Of a stretch of DNA of 64,000 bases, positions 25,023-33,181 are shown in pieces. The position numbers were made by a program, and so were the translations under genes. Every line of letters begins with the position of its first letter. Position 1 is the stretch's first letter. The DNA lies in NCBI RefSeq assembly GCF_035634895.1, contig NZ_DASQCC010000095.1:1-64000 (forward strand), read 5' to 3'. This DNA is from Actinophytocola sp035634895 (GTDB taxonomy: Bacteria > Actinomycetota > Actinomycetes > Mycobacteriales > Pseudonocardiaceae). The notes below the pieces were generated by a model that ran no database searches, had not been told where the DNA came from, and saw only the letters and a program-made list of their open reading frames with translations.

Positions 25023-26780
25023 ATGGGCACTGGACTATCCTCCGCAGGCGTGTTGGCGAAGTGGGGGATTCCGGTAGCGGCGCTGGTCGCGATGACCGTG
25101 CTGACAGGACTCGGCGAGGCGGCGGCGCAGCCGTCGGACCCGAAACCTCCCTCGACGATGCCGTCACTGAAACCGCCCGGGAGACCCAGCCTCGACCCGA
25201 GCATGATCAACCCGACGAGGACCGGTGCCCCGAAGCCGGGCGGCACCATTCCGCGCCCACTGCTGCCCGGGAGCATCAACGTCGCACTGAAGCTGGAGCG
25301 CGACGGCAGCCTGTCGGTCACCGAGCAGGTCTTCGTCCAGGCCCGCAAGTCCATGGCCCGCCGCGCGCCGCTGCGCATCAAGGCCGGGGACGACCAGGAC
25401 CGCGTGTTCGCCGTCCGGGACGTGCGGGTCCAGGGCAAGGCCACGACCGAGGTCACCGGCGACCGGTTCGTGATGAGCTTCGGCGAGGGCGCCAGCACCG
25501 TCAGGTACACAGTGGACGGTGCGGTCACCGACGTCGGCGGGCACCAGGAGGTGCGCTGGCAGGTCGCGAGTGGCTGGGACACCAGGGTCCGGCTCGTGCA
25601 TGCCTCGTTCATCGCGCCGGACCAGCCGGAGTCCGTGGTCTGCCTGGCGGGCGAGCTCGGCAGCGACTCGCCGTGCCGCTCCGCGCTCACCGACTCCACG
25701 CAGGTGCTGCGGGTCGTGCAGGAGAGCCTGCCGGCCGGGCAGCGCATCGACCTGACCGTCAGGCTGCCGGCCGGCACGGTCGGCGCCAACGCCCGGTTCG
25801 ACGACATCGGCACGGCCAACGCGTTCGCCATCACCGGCGCCAGCGGCATCGGCCTCGGCGCGCTGGTGCTCCTGCTCGCCGGCGGTTTCGTCCTGCTGTG
25901 GCTGGCCCGTGGCCGGGACGCCCGCGCACTCGCCGCCGACGTCGGCCCGGTCGAGCTGCTGATGACCGGTGACGGCGGCCGCGTCGCGTTCGCATCACCC
26001 GATGGTGTGCTTCCCGGTCAGGTGGGCACGGTCGTGGACGAACGGGTCGACGTCGCGGACGTGACCGCGACGGTCGTCGACCTGGCCGTGCGCAACTACG
26101 TGCTCATCCGCGAGCTGGGCCCGAACAACTGGGTGCTCGTGCGGCGCAACCCGCCGGACGGCGCGCTCACCGACTACGAGCGGACCGTCTACCACCAGCT
26201 GCTCGGCGAGGCGGCCGAGGTGCCGCTGTCCGAGGTGCGGGTGGACATGGGTGCGGTGCGTGAGTCCATGTACTCCGACGTGGTCACTCGCGAGTGGTTC
26301 GTCCGCCGGCCGGACCACGACCGGTCACTGTGGTCGATCGTGGGCGTGCTGCTGGCGCTCCTCGGCGCGGCCGCGACGGTCGTGCTCGCGCTGACCGTCG
26401 GTCACGCGCTGCTCGGCCTGGCCCTCGTCGTGGGTGGCCTCGGCCTCGCGCTGGGCGCACGCATGATGCCGGCACGGACCCGGCGCGGCAGTGTGCTGGT
26501 GCAGCAGGTGCGTGGGCTGCTCGGCTACCTGCGGACCACCGAGGCTGGCTCGATCCCGCCGCCCGACCGCGAGATGGTGCTGTCCCGCTCGCTGCCGTAC
26601 GCGGTCGTGCTCGGCGAGGCCGACGGGTGGGTGCGCCGCTTCGCCGAGCTGGACGCCTCGGCCGACGGCACGTCCGGCCCCTACTGGTACGACACGGGCA
26701 GCCCTGCCGAGTTCCCGGCCCGGTTCGCGTCGTTCCTCGTCGCGCTCGACCGCGCGCTGGGTGGCGCGTCGCCGAGCTGA
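25023..26780 (+). CDS. DUF2207-domain membrane protein
   Basis: A 585-residue envelope protein. It starts with a signal peptide (hydrophobic core about 17-30, then GEAAAQ), a Pro-rich stretch and an extracellular beta-rich DUF2207 domain (LKLERDGSLSVTEQVFVQ to about 250). A transmembrane helix follows (about 276-297), then a cytosolic segment with the DVTATVVDLAVRNYVLI winged-helix-like block, two close helices (about 438-480) and a C-terminal cytosolic domain with a YWYDTG motif. I start at ATG 25023, where the signal peptide begins; the open frame extends to an ATG at 24948 but overlaps the divergent gene. Function is not established for DUF2207 proteins. Confidence 0.83.
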   Translation: MGTGLSSAGVLAKWGIPVAALVAMTVLTGLGEAAAQPSDPKPPSTMPSLKPPGRPSLDPSMINPTRTGAPKPGGTIPRPLLPGSINVALKLERDGSLSVTEQVFVQARKSMARRAPLRIKAGDDQDRVFAVRDVRVQGKATTEVTGDRFVMSFGEGASTVRYTVDGAVTDVGGHQEVRWQVASGWDTRVRLVHASFIAPDQPESVVCLAGELGSDSPCRSALTDSTQVLRVVQESLPAGQRIDLTVRLPAGTVGANARFDDIGTANAFAITGASGIGLGALVLLLAGGFVLLWLARGRDARALAADVGPVELLMTGDGGRVAFASPDGVLPGQVGTVVDERVDVADVTATVVDLAVRNYVLIRELGPNNWVLVRRNPPDGALTDYERTVYHQLLGEAAEVPLSEVRVDMGAVRESMYSDVVTREWFVRRPDHDRSLWSIVGVLLALLGAAATVVLALTVGHALLGLALVVGGLGLALGARMMPARTRRGSVLVQQVRGLLGYLRTTEAGSIPPPDREMVLSRSLPYAVVLGEADGWVRRFAELDASADGTSGPYWYDTGSPAEFPARFASFLVALDRALGGASPS

Positions 26781-26785
26781 CGTAG

Positions 26786-26813
26786 TTATCCACAACCGCA
26801 CCAGTTGTCCACA
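26786..26813 (+). other. two DnaA-box-like 9-mers
   Basis: TTATCCACA at 26786-26794 and TTGTCCACA at 26805-26813, same orientation, 19 bases apart. The second equals the consensus I know for high-GC actinomycetes. They occupy the 84-base gap between the DUF2207 and M16 peptidase genes. Too few for an origin; possibly a DnaA titration or regulatory site. Confidence 0.45.
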
Positions 26814-26864
26814 GCCGGGGTGGGCACGGCTCCGGCGGTCGGTCGATCCACGTAGGCTGCGGAC

Positions 26865-28142
26865 ATGCTTGGAAATGAGCTGACCCGGTTCACGCTGGCC
26901 AACGGACTGCGCGTGGTACTCGCCCCCGACCCGACCGCCCCGGTGGTCGGCGTGAGCGTGCACTACGACGTGGGGTTCCGCTCCGAACCAGAGGGCCGCA
27001 CCGGCTTCGCGCACCTCTTCGAGCACCTCATGTTCCAGGGCAGTGAGAGTCTGGAGAAGCTCGCCCACTTCCGGCACATCCAGTCCGCGGGCGGCACCTT
27101 CAACGGCTCGACCCACCCGGACTACACGGACTACTTCGAGGTGCTCCCCTCCGCGGGCCTGGAGCGCGCACTGTTCCTCGAGGCCGACCGCATGCGGGCG
27201 CCGAAGCTGACCGAGGAGAACCTGCGCAACCAGGTGGACGTGGTCAAGGAGGAGATCCGCCTCAACGTCCTCAACCGCCCCTACGGCGGGTTCCCGTGGA
27301 TCCTGCTGCCGCCGGTGCTGTACCAGACGTTCCCCAACGCCCACAACGGTTACGGCGACTTCACCGAGCTGGAGTCCGCCGACCTCAACGACTGCGCCCA
27401 GTTCTTCGACACCTACTACGCGCCGGCCAACGCGGTCCTCACCGTCTCCGGCGACATCGAGCTGGACCGCTCGCGCGACCTCATCGAGAAGCACTTCGGC
27501 GACGTGCCGGCCCGCTCCGCGCCCGACCGGCCGTCGTTCGCGGAGCCGCCGCCGAGCGGTCAGCTCACCGCGGAACACATCGACCAGCACGCGCCGCTGC
27601 CCGCGCTGGCGATCGGCTACCGCATGCCGGACCCGATCAACGAGCTGGACGCCTATCTCGCCAGCCTGGTGCTGGCCAGCGTCCTCGCCGAAGGCGACGG
27701 GTCCCGGCTGCAGCAGCGCCTCGTGCTGAAGGAACCGCTGGTCACCGACGTCAACGCCGCCTGCGGCCTGTTCGGCCCGTTCGAGGCACGCGACCCGGAC
27801 ACGTTCACGATCACGGCGGTGCACTCGCCGGACGTCACCCAGGACCGAGTGCTGCGGGCGGTCGACGAGGAGCTGGACAAGCTCGCCGGCACCGCACCGT
27901 CCGACCAGGAGCTGGCCAAGGTGACCGCCCGCTGGGTCGCGAGCCTGCACCGTGAGCACGACCGGCTGGTGTCCCGCACGCTCGCACTCGGCTCGTTCGA
28001 GCTGCTCTACGGCGCCCCCGGCCTCGTCTACGACCTGACCGACAAGCTGTCCGCCGTCACACCGGACGCCGTGTCCGCCGCGGCCAAGACGTTGCGCCCG
28101 GACTCGCGCGCGGTGCTGACCGTGACGCCCGCGGGCGCGTAG
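26865..28142 (+). CDS. M16-family zinc peptidase, catalytic subunit
   Basis: A 425-residue insulinase/pitrilysin-family (M16B) protein. It has the inverted zinc motif HxxEH in GFAHLFEHLMFQGS (His50, Glu53, His54), the conserved FNGSTHPDYTDY strand and the downstream acidic ligand region VVKEEIRLN (about 127-135), so the active site is complete. The C-terminal half (RMPDPINELDAYLASLVLASVL, GDGSRLQQRLV) is the non-catalytic homologous domain. There is no signal peptide. It is paired with a second M16 gene 130 bases downstream that lacks the zinc motif, so the working enzyme is probably a heterodimer. Two DnaA-like boxes precede it. Physiological substrate unknown. Confidence 0.88.
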   Translation: MLGNELTRFTLANGLRVVLAPDPTAPVVGVSVHYDVGFRSEPEGRTGFAHLFEHLMFQGSESLEKLAHFRHIQSAGGTFNGSTHPDYTDYFEVLPSAGLERALFLEADRMRAPKLTEENLRNQVDVVKEEIRLNVLNRPYGGFPWILLPPVLYQTFPNAHNGYGDFTELESADLNDCAQFFDTYYAPANAVLTVSGDIELDRSRDLIEKHFGDVPARSAPDRPSFAEPPPSGQLTAEHIDQHAPLPALAIGYRMPDPINELDAYLASLVLASVLAEGDGSRLQQRLVLKEPLVTDVNAACGLFGPFEARDPDTFTITAVHSPDVTQDRVLRAVDEELDKLAGTAPSDQELAKVTARWVASLHREHDRLVSRTLALGSFELLYGAPGLVYDLTDKLSAVTPDAVSAAAKTLRPDSRAVLTVTPAGA

Positions 28143-28272
28143 TGCGGGAGCCCGCCACCGGACCGACCGAGAAGCGCGCTCGCAGGCGAGGAGCGAGCGT
28201 CGAGCGCGCGACGACGGAAGGAGGCGGCCGGCGGATGCACGGAGCGACCCAGACCAACACAGGAGGAAACCA

Positions 28273-29631
28273 GTGACGACCTTCCGTACCGCCGCCGAGA
28301 TCGGGCGCACCGAGCTGGGGCCCCGTGCGCTGCCGATCCTCGGCGAGCAGCGCTCGGCCACGGGCCTACGGTCGGTGGACACGGTGCTGGACAACGGTTT
28401 GCGCGTCATCGCCGTGCACTCGCCGACGGTGCCGATGGCCGAGCTGCGGCTGCGGATCCCGTTCGCGGGGGCCGACAAGCGGCACGCCGCGATCGCCGAG
28501 GTGCTGGCCGCGACGATCCTCACCGGCACCGAGCGCCGTGACCGCGTCGCCATGGACACCGACCTCGCGCTGGTCGGCGGCGAGCTGGGCGCGGGCGTCG
28601 ACCCGGAGCGGCTCTCGGTCGGCGGCAACGCGCTGGCCAGTGGTTTCGACACGCTGCTCGACGTGCTGGCCGACGCACTGACCGGCGCCGCCTACCGCGA
28701 CGAGGAGGTCGAGGGCGAGCGGTCGCGGCTCGTGGAGCGGATCGCGGTGGCCCGGTCGCAGCCGAGCGTCATCGCCCGCGAGGCGTTGCAGCGCCACCGT
28801 TACGGCGACCACCCGTTCACCAGGGAGACCCCGGAGGCCGCGGACGTCGCGACGGTGACCGTCGACGAGGTCAAGGCCATGCACCGGAACTCCGTGCTGC
28901 CACGGAACTCCGTGCTGGTGTTCGTCGGTGACGTCGAGCCGGACACGGCCGTCGACAAGATCGGCGCCGCGCTGGCCGGCTGGACGTCGGACGAAAACGC
29001 GGTCGAGCTGCCCGACCTGCCGGACGTGCTGGGCGGCGACATCCTGTTCGTGCCGCGGCCGGGCGCGGTGCAGTCGCAGCTGCGGTTGTCCGCGCAGGCC
29101 ATCCCGCGCACCGACCCGCGCTACCCGGCGCTGCAGCTGGCGAACCTGGTGTTCGGCGGCTTCTTCTCCTCCCGCCTGGTGGAGAACATCCGCGAGGACA
29201 AGGGCTACACGTACCACGCTCGGTCCTCGCTTGAGTTCACCATCCGCGGCGCGACCCTGCTGGTGGACGCGGACACGGCCAGCGAGGTGACCGCGCCGGC
29301 GCTGCTGGAGATGCGGTACGAGCTGGGCCGTCTCGGCGTGGTCCCGCCGACCACCGAGGAGCTGGAGACCGTCCGGCAGTACGCGATCGGGTCCCTGCTG
29401 ATCTCGACCGCGTCGCAGACCGGGCTGGCGTCGCAGCTGGCGGCGCTGGCGCCGCTGGGGCTGGGGCCGGAGTGGCTGGTGGAGCATCCGAACCGGCTCA
29501 AGCAGGTCACCCACGAGCAGGTGACCGAGGCGGCGCTGGAGTTCTTCTCGCCGGTCAGGTTCACCGGCGTGATCGTCGGCGACGTGGCACAGCTCCCTTC
29601 GCTGAAGGCATTGGGCGGCGTTTCGGAGTGA
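28273..29631 (+). CDS. M16-family peptidase-like protein, non-catalytic subunit
   Basis: A 452-residue M16 protein in which the HxxEH motif is lost: the corresponding segment reads DKRHAAIAEVLAATIL. It retains the C-terminal domain with SSRLVENIREDKGYTYHARSS, whose Arg and Tyr bind the peptide backbone in two-chain M16B enzymes. This division of labour mirrors mitochondrial processing peptidase and bacterial M16B heterodimers. GTG start at 28273 with AGGAGG about seven bases upstream. The 130 bases before it (28143-28272) are a GCGAG-rich low-complexity stretch with no gene. Its stop overlaps the nudC start (GTGA). Confidence 0.85.
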   Translation: MTTFRTAAEIGRTELGPRALPILGEQRSATGLRSVDTVLDNGLRVIAVHSPTVPMAELRLRIPFAGADKRHAAIAEVLAATILTGTERRDRVAMDTDLALVGGELGAGVDPERLSVGGNALASGFDTLLDVLADALTGAAYRDEEVEGERSRLVERIAVARSQPSVIAREALQRHRYGDHPFTRETPEAADVATVTVDEVKAMHRNSVLPRNSVLVFVGDVEPDTAVDKIGAALAGWTSDENAVELPDLPDVLGGDILFVPRPGAVQSQLRLSAQAIPRTDPRYPALQLANLVFGGFFSSRLVENIREDKGYTYHARSSLEFTIRGATLLVDADTASEVTAPALLEMRYELGRLGVVPPTTEELETVRQYAIGSLLISTASQTGLASQLAALAPLGLGPEWLVEHPNRLKQVTHEQVTEAALEFFSPVRFTGVIVGDVAQLPSLKALGGVSE

Positions 29632-30602
29632 CTCAGTTCCAACTGCCCGCCGTGCCGAGCCTCTCCCGGTCCACAGTGGACCGGGAGGAGCCGGCCCGCA
29701 CCGACGCGGCCCGCCTGGCGAAGTTATGGGCGACGGGCCGTGTCGTCCTGGTGGACCGCAAGGGCCGCACGCCGGTCCGCGCGGACATGACGGAGCTGTC
29801 GACGCGGCCGGCCACCGGCGACCTGCCGCCCGAGGCCATGCTGCTCGGCGAGCTGGACGGCGTCGGCTACTGGGCGATGCCGACCGACGAGGAGCTGACC
29901 GAGGGCGTCGCCGCGCCGGACCGGTCGTGGGGCCTGTGGTCCGGCGCGAGGTCCGAGGACGGCGAGCAGTGGCACGACCTCCGCACGACGGGCGCACTGC
30001 TGTCCGACACCGCGGCCGGCCTGTTCACCACGGCGGTGGCTCTGACGAACTGGCACGCCAAGGCGGGGTTCTGCGCCAACTGCGGCTCACGGGTCGAACG
30101 CGTCAACGCGGGCTGGGCGACCCACTGCACGGGCTGCGGCCGTGAGGAGTACCCCCGCACCGACCCCGCGGTGATCTGCCTGATCCACAACGGCGTCGGC
30201 GAGAACGGTTCCGAGGTTCTCCTTGCCCGGCAACCAATCTGGCCGCCCGCCCGGTACTCGGTACTGGCCGGTTTCGTGGAGGCGGGCGAGTCGCTGGAGG
30301 CCTGCGTGGCGCGCGAGGTCCGCGAGGAGGTGGGCATCGAGGTGACGGACATCCGTTACCTGGGCAGCCAACCGTGGCCGTTCCCACGCTCGATCATGGT
30401 CGGCTTCGCCGCCGTGGCAGTCGACCGCACAGCGCCCCTGATCCCCGCGGACGGCGAGATCGAGGAACCCCGCTGGGTCACCCGCGCGGAGGTCCGCGCC
30501 GCACTGGCCAAGGACCGGCCAAACCTGAAACTCCCGGGCGGCACGTCGATCGCCTACCAGATGATCAAGGGCTGGGCAGAGGCCGACCAGGATCTCTCCT
30601 GA
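29628..30602 (+). CDS. nudC: NAD(+)/NADH pyrophosphatase NudC
   Basis: A 324-residue Nudix hydrolase that cleaves NADH to NMNH and AMP and can remove NAD caps from RNA in family members. It has a zinc ribbon with Cys149, Cys152, Cys167 and Cys170 (CANC and CTGC), a Nudix box of the form GX5EX7REVXEEXGX (GFVEAGESLEA then REVREEVGI, about 212-234) and the NudC-specific SQPWPFPRSIM motif that follows it. The N-terminal domain is typical. Start GTG 29628, coupled by a four-base overlap to the M16 gene. Corresponds to Rv3199c. One TTA leucine codon lies in AKLWATG (around 29721), rare in this genome. Confidence 0.93.
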   Translation: MTQFQLPAVPSLSRSTVDREEPARTDAARLAKLWATGRVVLVDRKGRTPVRADMTELSTRPATGDLPPEAMLLGELDGVGYWAMPTDEELTEGVAAPDRSWGLWSGARSEDGEQWHDLRTTGALLSDTAAGLFTTAVALTNWHAKAGFCANCGSRVERVNAGWATHCTGCGREEYPRTDPAVICLIHNGVGENGSEVLLARQPIWPPARYSVLAGFVEAGESLEACVAREVREEVGIEVTDIRYLGSQPWPFPRSIMVGFAAVAVDRTAPLIPADGEIEEPRWVTRAEVRAALAKDRPNLKLPGGTSIAYQMIKGWAEADQDLS

Positions 30603-30624
30603 AGGACCGTGCCTTCTAGCTAGA

Positions 30625-31236
30625 TGTACTGGCCTGAGGTTGGGGACGCGGCTGGCGGGTGGTTGGCCGCCGAGTGCGGTGTGGTTGCGGTGGTGATTGT
30701 GGGTGTGGAGCCATCGTGGTAATGCTTCGCGTCGTTCGGCTTCTGATGGGTAGGGGCGTGCGTAGGCCCATTCGTCGAGCGGGGTGCGGTTGACGCGTTC
30801 TACTTTTCCGTTGGTTTGGGGTCGGTAGGGGCGGTGCGTTGGCTGTTGCGGCCGCCGATCTGGCGGCCGTGGGCGCGGAGGTCGCCACTGTCGTGGATGT
30901 TGCCCAGTTTCTGGATGTCGACGTGGACGCGATCCAGGTGGGCCAGACGCGCCACCTTGTGGCGGGTCAGCACCCGATGCACGTCGAGCGCACCAACCCC
31001 GACGGGAGGCGATCCGCGCCAGCCCCCACCGCGAGTCACCCGCAACCCGATGATCCGCAGCTCGGTCCGCGGCGCCGTGCGCCCGCCACGCCGTGCTCGG
31101 CGAGACCTGGAACCGCTCAGCCACCCACCGCAACGGCCATCCCTCATCAACACACACCGAGCCAGTCGCCACCGACCAGCAGGGGGCAACGGTGCGTTAG
31201 CGTGGGTCACCAGGGCCTCCGTCCCGAGGCAGTACA
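30625..31236 (-). mobile_element. internally deleted IS481-family insertion sequence remnant
   Basis: The element is bounded by TGTACTGGCCTGAGG at 30625 and the imperfect inverse ending CCTCGGGACGG / AGTACA at 31236, giving 612 bases against roughly 1 kb for a full element. Inside are decayed pieces of an IS481-type transposase in two frames. Removing exactly this interval joins CCAGA to TCTAG and would give the neighbouring gene an in-frame stop, which supports these boundaries. I see no clear target duplication. Confidence 0.75.
30629..31210 (-). pseudogene. IS481-family transposase pseudogene
   Basis: The reading starts at GTG 31210 with THANAPLPPAGRWRLARCVL, the usual IS481 N-terminus. 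It then shifts frame to VDEGWPLRWVAERFQVSPSTAWR, shifts back to GALDVHRVLTRHKVARLAHLDR, jumps by deletion to VHVDIQKLGNIHD, and after a second large deletion ends with YRPQTNGKVERVNRTPLDEW and HNHHRNHTALGGQPPASR. The middle part carrying most of the DDE catalytic core is gone. It cannot make an active transposase. Confidence 0.8.
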
Positions 31237-31660
31237 TCTGGACCCAGGGCAGGAACCGGGCGCCGTCGTTCATGAGCGAGGTGTAGAGGACGAACACCCG
31301 CAGCGCGAGCGGCAGGTCCTCGGGCAGGTGCGCGGTGGCACTGAACACGCCGTGCCGGCAGCCGCCGGCGAGCTGTTCGCCGGCGTAGAGGTCCCACCGG
31401 CCGCCGAGCAGGCCGACCCGTCGCATCCGGAGCCGCTGGCCGGCCCCGCCGACCGTGAGCTCGCGCCGCCTGGTCCGCTCCGCCACGGCCAGCACCCCGT
31501 GCGGCCCTTCGAGCGTGAACGACCGGCCGTTCCTGGCCATCCGGTACCGGACCCCGTCGACCACACACGGTGTCTCCGGCAGCCGCATGAACTCCGTGAC
31601 CCGCTGCCCACCGGCCGAGACGAGGCAGGTCGCGATGCCCTGCTGTGCGACCTCGAGCAC
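30800..31660 (-). CDS. unknown protein whose C-terminus runs into an IS481 remnant
   Basis: The native part (residues 1-141, 31660 down to about 31237) has a basic beta-rich domain (YRMARNGRSFTLEGPHGVLAVAERT, GGRWDLYAGEQLAGG) and then a hydrophobic end, LPLALRVFVLYTSLMNDG. It is paralogous in layout to the gene just upstream (ends at 31662). The reading frame then continues for 145 residues through the insertion to a stop at 30800, adding transposase-derived sequence. If the element were absent the protein would end at WVQI, about 141 residues, close to the 140 of its paralogue. Start GTG 31660, one base after the neighbour's stop. Family not recognised. Whether the fused protein is stable is unknown. 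Confidence 0.55.
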   Translation of the reverse strand: MLEVAQQGIATCLVSAGGQRVTEFMRLPETPCVVDGVRYRMARNGRSFTLEGPHGVLAVAERTRRRELTVGGAGQRLRMRRVGLLGGRWDLYAGEQLAGGCRHGVFSATAHLPEDLPLALRVFVLYTSLMNDGARFLPWVQMYCLGTEALVTHANAPLPPAGRWRLARCVLMRDGRCGGWLSGSRSRRARRGGRTAPRTELRIIGLRVTRGGGWRGSPPVGVGALDVHRVLTRHKVARLAHLDRVHVDIQKLGNIHDSGDLRAHGRQIGGRNSQRTAPTDPKPTEK

Positions 31661-31661
31661 G

Positions 31662-32084
31662 TCAGCTCGCGGCCGCAGCTACCGCGGCCTGTCGCTCGAG
31701 GATCATCAACACCACGTAGAACGCGAATACCCCGACGGGCAGCGGCACGTCCGCCGGCACGTCGGCCTGGTACACGGGCTTGAACCACCGCTCGCGGCGG
31801 ATCGTGCCCGTCGTGGTGCCCCGGACCTCCCAGTCGGACCGCCAGAGCGACGGCTTCGCCAGCGTCAGGTCGCCGCTGGTCGCCTGGCCCCGCCACTCCC
31901 GGCCGGTCGTCCGGTCGGCGACCGCCACGCGACCGTCCGGGCCGTGCAGCAGGAACCGCTTCCTCCCGTCCCGCTCGATCCGGAAACCCGTGCCGGACAA
32001 GGTGAACTCGCAGCCCTCGCGCCTCGTGCCGGCCAGCACGGCGAGCGGCGCACCATCGGCCGACATCTCGTACTCGCGTCTCAT
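31662..32084 (-). CDS. unknown protein, paralogue of its downstream neighbour
   Basis: A protein of about 140 residues. Polar beta-rich body (FTLSGTGFRIERDGRKRFLLHGPDGRVAVADRT, SDWEVRGTTTGTIRR), then VPLPVGVFAFYVVLMIL, a single hydrophobic segment close to the C-terminus, and an Ala-rich tail. It shares with the downstream gene the order HGPDGRVAVADRT / EGPHGVLAVAERT, WEVRG / WDLYAG and PLPVGVFAFYVVLM / PLALRVFVLYTSLM. A LURP-one-like or small tail-anchored family is possible, but I cannot assign one. Start choice (ATG 32084) is uncertain; ATGs at 32111 and 32159 are in frame. Confidence 0.55.
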   Translation of the reverse strand: MRREYEMSADGAPLAVLAGTRREGCEFTLSGTGFRIERDGRKRFLLHGPDGRVAVADRTTGREWRGQATSGDLTLAKPSLWRSDWEVRGTTTGTIRRERWFKPVYQADVPADVPLPVGVFAFYVVLMILERQAAVAAAAS

Positions 32085-32236
32085 GAACCCACGCCGCCGT
32101 GCCCGCAACATGCCGCGTATTAGACCAGTGCCGGCCCCACCCGGCGTGCGTGTCGACAAGGTCCAGCGCCCGGGACCCGGCCGTGACAGGTCCGCGCGCT
32201 ACGGTGTCCCTCGCACGGAACGGGGTGAGAACAGAC

Positions 32237-33181
32237 GTGGTCAGCGTGGCGCGTGCGGTCGGTCTACTGCTGGGAGTGGCCGCGGACGGGGCGTTCGGCG
32301 ACCCGCGCCGGCGGCATCCCGTGGCCGGGTTCGGCCAGGTCGCGGCCCGGGTCGAGAAGGCGATCTACCGCGACGACAGGTTCGTCGGCGTGGTGCACGC
32401 GGCCGTCCTGAGCGGCGGCGCGGTGCTGCTGGGCGTCGTCGTCGAGCGGATCGGCCGGCGCAACCCCGTCCTGCAGACCCTCACGACCGCCGCCGCGACC
32501 TGGGTGGCGCTCGGCGGCCGGACGCTCGCCGTGGAAGGCGCCGCGATCGGCCGCGAGCTGGACGCCGGCGAGCTGGCCGCGGCGCGCGAGCGCCTGCCCC
32601 ACCTGTGCGGCCGCGATCCCGAGACCCTCGACGCCGAGGGCATCGCCCGCGCCGTGGTCGAGTCGGTCGCCGAGAACACCTCCGACGCGGTCGTGGCGCC
32701 GCTGCTGTGGGGCGCGGTCGCGGGCGTGCCCGGCATCCTGGCCTACCGCGCGGTGAACACCCTCGACGCGATGGTCGGCTACCGCTCGCCCCGCTACCGC
32801 AAGTTCGGCTGGGCGTCGGCCCGCCTCGACGACCTGCTGAACCTCATCCCGGCCCGGCTGGCCGCCGCGCTGACCGTGGTCGGCGCACCGGTGGTCGGCG
32901 GCTCGTGGCGGGGCGCGTGGCAGTCGTGGCACCGCGACGCGGCCGCGCACCCGAGCCCGAACGCGGGCCGCGTGGAGGCGGCGTTCGCCGGCGCGCTGGA
33001 GATCCGCCTCGGTGGCCGCACGGTCTACGCGCACGGCGTGGAGGAACGGCCGATCCTCGGCGAGGGCCGCACCCCGGACTCCGGGCACGTCACCCGCGCG
33101 GTGGAACTGTCCCGCGTGGTCGGCAGCCTGACGACGGCGTTGGCGGCGTTGCTAGCCCTGCTGCGCGGCCGCCGCAGCTGA
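32237..33181 (+). CDS. cobD: adenosylcobinamide-phosphate synthase CobD/CbiB
   Basis: A 314-residue membrane enzyme that attaches the aminopropanol (phosphate) arm to adenosylcobyric acid in cobalamin synthesis. Family motifs: DGAFGDPRRRHPVAGFGQV at the N-terminus, ARERLPHLCGRDPETLD, VVESVAENTSDAVVAPLLWGAVAGVPG, YRAVNTLDAMVGYRSPRYRKFGWASARLDDLLN and HPSPNAGRVEAAFAGAL. Several hydrophobic helices (about 7-20, 53-75, 210-225, near the end) are as expected. Start GTG 32237 behind GGGGTGAG. Corresponds to Rv2236c. Its last 30 bases overlap the convergent SURF1 gene. CobC, the enzyme that makes the arm, is 4.5 kb away at 37667. Confidence 0.92.
   Translation: MVSVARAVGLLLGVAADGAFGDPRRRHPVAGFGQVAARVEKAIYRDDRFVGVVHAAVLSGGAVLLGVVVERIGRRNPVLQTLTTAAATWVALGGRTLAVEGAAIGRELDAGELAAARERLPHLCGRDPETLDAEGIARAVVESVAENTSDAVVAPLLWGAVAGVPGILAYRAVNTLDAMVGYRSPRYRKFGWASARLDDLLNLIPARLAAALTVVGAPVVGGSWRGAWQSWHRDAAAHPSPNAGRVEAAFAGALEIRLGGRTVYAHGVEERPILGEGRTPDSGHVTRAVELSRVVGSLTTALAALLALLRGRRS

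Noticed and set aside
26786..26813. Chromosomal origin of replication
   Set aside because: Only two DnaA-like boxes and no dnaA, dnaN or AT-rich unwinding region nearby.
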